Origin: Acidimicrobiia bacterium
Lineage (GTDB): Bacteria > Acidobacteriota > Vicinamibacteria > Vicinamibacterales > UBA2999
Direction of reading: 5' to 3'
DNA: 37,210 nucleotides
NCBI GenBank assembly: GCA_016871255.1
Contig: VFZH01000022.1
Location: 1-37,210, forward strand
This document shows positions 36,308-37,210 of the stretch, piece by piece. Every line of letters starts with the position of its first letter. Position 1 is the stretch's first letter. Both the position numbers and the translations under genes were made by a program. Under the pieces are notes generated by a model, which worked only from the letters and a program-made list of their open reading frames with translations, searched no databases and was not told the origin of the DNA.

Positions 36308-36331
36308 GTAGGGGCCGGCTTCAGCCGACCC
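36308..36331. repeat. Palindromic GC-rich interspersed repeat (copy 2)
   Basis: GTAGGGGCCGGCTTCAGCC begins the element; GGCCGGCT (36313-36320) pairs with AGCCGACC (36323-36330) with one mismatch. The first 18 bases from 36310 equal those at 11830. It follows the 7-base array between ettA and the ubiD-family gene. Confidence 0.7.
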
Positions 36332-36343
36332 GGCCTGGAGTCG

Positions 36344-36349
36344 TAGACT
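36344..36349 (+). promoter_or_regulatory. -10-like hexamer TAGACT
   Basis: TAGACT ends 7 bases before the GTG at 36357; no Shine-Dalgarno sequence. Confidence 0.4.
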
Positions 36350-36356
36350 CTCCTCT

Positions 36357-37210
36357 GTGTCATTTACCGACCTCCGGAGTTTCCTCGACCGCCTGCGCGG
36401 GGACGGCGACCTCGTCACTGTCGATGCGGAGGTGGATGCCCACCTGGAAATCGCCGAGATCCATCGGCGGGTGATCGCCGCCGGCGGTCCCGCGATCCTG
36501 TTCACGAACGTCCGTCTCGGTTCACCCAAGTCTTCCCGCGGGCAGTCGCGGTCCACGTTTCCGGTGGCGACCAACCTGTTCGGCACCGCGCGCCGCGCCG
36601 AGCTGGCGTTCGGCGAGCGCCCGCTGCGACTCGTGCGACGGGCGGTGGAGCTGGTCGAGCGGCTGATGCCGCCAACCGCCTCGACGTTGTGGGGCGCGAG
36701 GGACGTCGGGTTCGAGCTGATGAAGGTGGGGACGCGCCGCGTCTCCCGCGGGCCCGTGGTCGACCAGATCACGTCGGAGCCTGCGCTGACTCGCCTGCCC
36801 GCCCTCACGTGCTGGCCGGAGGACGGCGGCCCGTTCATCACGCTGCCCCTCGTCTACACAACGCACCCGGTCCGTGGCGGGCACAACCTCGGGATCTATC
36901 GCATGCAGGTGTACGACGGCCGCCGGGCCGGCATGCACTGGCAGATCGGCAAGGGCGGCGGCTTCCACTACGCGGCGGCCGAGGCGCTGTCCCAGAGCCT
37001 GCCGGTGACGGTGTTCCTGGGCGGTCCGCCGGCGCTGCTCCTGTCGGCGGTCGCGCCGCTGCCGGAGAACGTGCCGGAGCTCCTGCTGGCGTCGCTCATC
37101 GCGGGCGAGCGGCTGCCGCAGGTACACGGCCACGGCGCGCATCCGCTCGTCGCCACCGCGGAGTTCGCGCTGATGGGCGAGGTGCCGCCCGGAGTCCGGC
37201 ACCCGGAAGG
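36357..37210 (+). CDS. UbiD family decarboxylase, 5' part
   Basis: The gene starts at GTG 36357 and runs off the window after 284 codons. The N-terminus (SFTDLRSFLDRLRGDGDLVT followed by V-D-A-E-V-D) and GGPAILFTNV are typical of UbiD/3-polyprenyl-4-hydroxybenzoate carboxy-lyase. The block GGHNLGIYRMQVYDGRRAGM followed by HWQIGKGGGFHY matches the prenylated-FMN and metal-binding part of the family. The catalytic Glu lies downstream and cannot be checked. It would decarboxylate an aromatic acid with a prenylated flavin supplied by UbiX, in ubiquinone/menaquinone synthesis or aromatic metabolism. Full-length family members have about 480-620 residues, so roughly half is missing. A -10-like TAGACT lies 7 bases upstream. 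Confidence 0.92.
   Translation, partial: MSFTDLRSFLDRLRGDGDLVTVDAEVDAHLEIAEIHRRVIAAGGPAILFTNVRLGSPKSSRGQSRSTFPVATNLFGTARRAELAFGERPLRLVRRAVELVERLMPPTASTLWGARDVGFELMKVGTRRVSRGPVVDQITSEPALTRLPALTCWPEDGGPFITLPLVYTTHPVRGGHNLGIYRMQVYDGRRAGMHWQIGKGGGFHYAAAEALSQSLPVTVFLGGPPALLLSAVAPLPENVPELLLASLIAGERLPQVHGHGAHPLVATAEFALMGEVPPGVRHPE

Overview
The window is high-G+C, densely coded bacterial DNA with a Gram-negative gene set: lipid A genes lpxD and lpxB, a putative outer-membrane beta-barrel protein, TypA, EttA and a type II secretion/type IV pilus-like pseudopilin. Gene content, the paired M16 peptidases and the dispersed GC-rich palindromes (GTAGGGGCCGGCTTCAGCC type) suggest Acidobacteriota, probably a Vicinamibacteria-like lineage. 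That placement is inference from style and content, not from a marker-gene search. No rRNA, tRNA, CRISPR array, transposase or phage gene was seen.

Layout. 1-11807 (+): C-terminus of a TrkA_C (RCK) protein, a Mit_KHE1-like protein, then lpxD, a barrel-like protein, an active/inactive pair of M16 peptidases and lpxB, joined by 4-8 base overlaps; then acnA, queG and yqgE. 11897-12124 (-): FmdB-type zinc ribbon. 12535-14418 (+): typA. 14496-14846 (-): [2Fe-2S] ferredoxin, divergent from an unknown protein, terC and rsgA (14869-17234, +). 17340-18467 (-): ExeA-like AAA ATPase, divergent from a 7TM-PAS-Cys sensor-like protein, HupE/UreJ, a secreted metallo-beta-lactamase-fold protein and a tandem cyclophilin (18558-23025, +). 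23090-28075 (-): a likely catabolic unit of MBL lipoprotein, AAHS-type MFS transporter, iron-type alcohol dehydrogenase and aldehyde dehydrogenase. 28196-30456 (-): a truncated nucleotidyltransferase and its small neighbour, dinB and dut. 30455-33289 (+): a large PqqL-like M16 peptidase. 33379-34251 (-): a pseudopilin with a Gly/Pro-rich tail. 34546-37210 (+): ettA and a ubiD-family gene cut by the window end.

How genes are organised. Inside operons, neighbours overlap by GTGA or ATGA (translational coupling). Genes that begin a unit mostly lack a Shine-Dalgarno sequence and instead have an AT-rich -10-like hexamer 4-10 bases before the start codon, suggesting leaderless transcription. Convergent junctions all carry palindromes or repeat arrays.

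Most unusual signal: intergenic arrays of degenerate 7-base units (CAATCNN; CCCAANN/CCCGAAN; CTTCCNA) at 14427, 17265, 21787, 29869, 29958, 34315 and 36233. Two of these are arranged as inverted pairs, including a perfect 51-base inverted repeat (34315-34365 / 34458-34508) between the divergent promoters of the pseudopilin and ettA genes. I found no classical defence or biosynthetic island; the repeats, the lpx/M16 operon and the sensor without an output domain are the best leads.
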